A DNA stretch of 64,000 bases from Tepidibacter hydrothermalis (GTDB lineage Bacteria > Bacillota > Clostridia > Peptostreptococcales > Peptostreptococcaceae): assembly GCF_029542625.1 (NCBI RefSeq), contig NZ_CP120733.1, forward strand, positions 1,798,001-1,862,000. Reading direction: 5' to 3'. The notes below the pieces were generated by a model. It ran no database searches. It was not told the origin of the DNA and saw only the letters and a list, made by a program, of their open reading frames with translations. Shown piece by piece: positions 63,136 to 64,000 of the stretch. Every line of letters begins with the position of its first letter. Within the stretch, counting starts at the first letter, position 1. The translations under genes and the position numbers were made by a program.

Positions 63136-64000
63136 TTATTTTTTTGAAGGTTTAGGTCCATAGTATTGATATAAATCACTTCTTAACATACCATTATATA
63201 ACTTTCTTTTCCTATCAGCTTTTCTTCCAAATGCATCTTCAAATTCATTATAAGCTGTTATTATGTAAAATGACCATGTATCCAACTTCTTAAAAGGAAG
63301 AGATATTTCTTTGTATAATTGTTTTACACTATCTTTATCTTCCAATCTTTCACCATACGGAGGATTCGTTATAACAAATCCATATTCATAGTCACTTTTT
63401 AAATCTCTAGCATCTTGTTTTTCAAATTTAATATAATTGTCTACATCTGCAAGTCTAGCATTTTCTTTAGCTATCTCGAGAACCTCATCATCTATATCAT
63501 ATCCATATATTTTGAAATCCACATCAGTTTTCATCATTTCAAAAGCTTCTTTTCTAGCTTTCCACCATAATTTTTTGCCCAATATACTCCAATTTTCTGA
63601 TAAAAATTCTCTATTAAGTCCTGGAGCCATATTAAGTCCCATCATCGCTGCTTCTATTAAAATAGTTCCTGAACCACAAAATGGATCTACTAATATTCTA
63701 TCTTGTTTCCAAGGTGTTAATGAAACAAGAGCAGCAGCTAAAGTTTCTCTAATAGGTGCTTTACTAGCATTCTCTCTATATCCTCTTTTATGAAGTGCTT
63801 GTCCACATGTATCTATTGATATAGTAACTTTATCCTTGTGTATAAATACATATATAGGATACTTTTCATCGCTATTTTCATCGAACCAGTTAACTTTATA
63901 TTCTTGTTTTAAATTTTCAACTACAGCTTTTTTTACTATAGATTGTATATCTGGAACACTATACAATTTAGATTTTATAGAAGAAGCTTTTGACACTGGA
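63136..64000 (-). CDS. THUMP-type class I RNA methyltransferase (RlmL/YcbY-like), truncated by the window end
   Basis: About 288 C-terminal residues visible; the frame is still open at base 64000, so the N-terminal THUMP region is missing. SVKSKLYS-like VSKASSIKSKLYSVPDIQSIVKK, RGYRENASKAPIRETLAAALV, then motif I DPFCGSGTILIEA and the catalytic NPPYGERL. This is the 23S rRNA guanine-N2 methyltransferase family (RlmL N-terminal part, YpsC in Bacillus). Converges on the symporter gene with a shared terminator. Confidence 0.9.
   Translation of the reverse strand, partial: PVSKASSIKSKLYSVPDIQSIVKKAVVENLKQEYKVNWFDENSDEKYPIYVFIHKDKVTISIDTCGQALHKRGYRENASKAPIRETLAAALVSLTPWKQDRILVDPFCGSGTILIEAAMMGLNMAPGLNREFLSENWSILGKKLWWKARKEAFEMMKTDVDFKIYGYDIDDEVLEIAKENARLADVDNYIKFEKQDARDLKSDYEYGFVITNPPYGERLEDKDSVKQLYKEISLPFKKLDTWSFYIITAYNEFEDAFGRKADRKRKLYNGMLRSDLYQYYGPKPSKK

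Noticed and set aside
1-64000. tRNA, rRNA, CRISPR repeats, insertion-sequence ends and prophage modules
   Set aside because: Looked for across both strands by eye; no T-loop sequences, regularly spaced repeats, transposase genes or phage structural genes were seen. The two tyrosine recombinases are not accompanied by phage or integron genes.

Overview
The window is AT-rich, densely coded DNA from a low-GC, spore-forming, anaerobic Firmicute. The gene content points to a Clostridia member of the Peptostreptococcaceae type: a methionine gamma-lyase-like gene just before a lexA locus, clostridial LexA boxes, a SpoVAF-type spore germination protein, ferredoxin-type EtfA, a DUF3793 protein and a GerA-like membrane protein. 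The species cannot be fixed from sequence alone. No rRNA, tRNA, CRISPR array, insertion sequence or prophage was seen. Both window ends cut genes: a methionine gamma-lyase-like gene on the left and an rRNA methyltransferase on the right.

Layout. 1-5 kb: gamma-lyase-like protein, an alanine/sodium symporter and a long (640 aa) glutamine synthetase. 4.9-7.1 kb: SOS locus with lexA, a divergent YneA-like LysM division inhibitor sharing a three-operator promoter region, and a XerS-like tyrosine recombinase. 7.4-16.5 kb: small accessory genes, including an RNase H with a SWIM zinc finger, a metal-dependent cyclase-family hydrolase, a TM1266-type regulator, two tandem BrnQ transporters, a DUF4397 protein, and a split lysine exporter whose second half carries an in-frame stop.

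16.5-24.1 kb: lactate utilisation operon on the minus strand (lactate permease, nickel lactate racemase, EtfB, ferredoxin-fused EtfA, FAD-linked lactate dehydrogenase) with a GntR/FadR regulator upstream. This is the gene set of the electron-bifurcating lactate dehydrogenase of Acetobacterium. Three copies of the palindrome TGGTAWTACCA and one perfect CodY box lie in front of its transcription units. 24-27.5 kb: truA and small genes, a metallo-beta-lactamase-fold hydrolase whose ribosome-binding site lies inside a perfect 21-bp hairpin, and a DUF3793 gene with a Fur-like box.

27.7-39.6 kb: a ten-gene minus-strand cluster built around a molybdenum aldehyde oxidoreductase of the Desulfovibrio Mop type. 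It includes an FAD/Fe-S dicluster oxidoreductase, a small CxxC protein, a methyltransferase, a C-GCAxxG-C-C protein, a radical SAM protein, XdhC, a MocA-like nucleotidyltransferase fused to an HD domain, a histidine phosphatase and a phenylacetate-CoA-ligase-like enzyme. The same set is known as the DVU_1551-1559 type cluster. XdhC and the nucleotidyltransferase fit molybdenum cofactor maturation; the roles of the other partners are unresolved.

39.9-64 kb: SpoVAF-like protein, purB, aminotransferase, dipeptidase, an Xer-like protein lacking the first catalytic Arg, uppP, a degenerate SF1-helicase-like ATPase with a DUF2207 membrane protein, several small unknowns, a SulP transporter, an ABC-F protein, thiol peroxidase, the potABCD polyamine importer, a DAACS-family symporter and the truncated methyltransferase. 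A recurring feature is that intrinsic terminators contain the stop codon of the gene they end.
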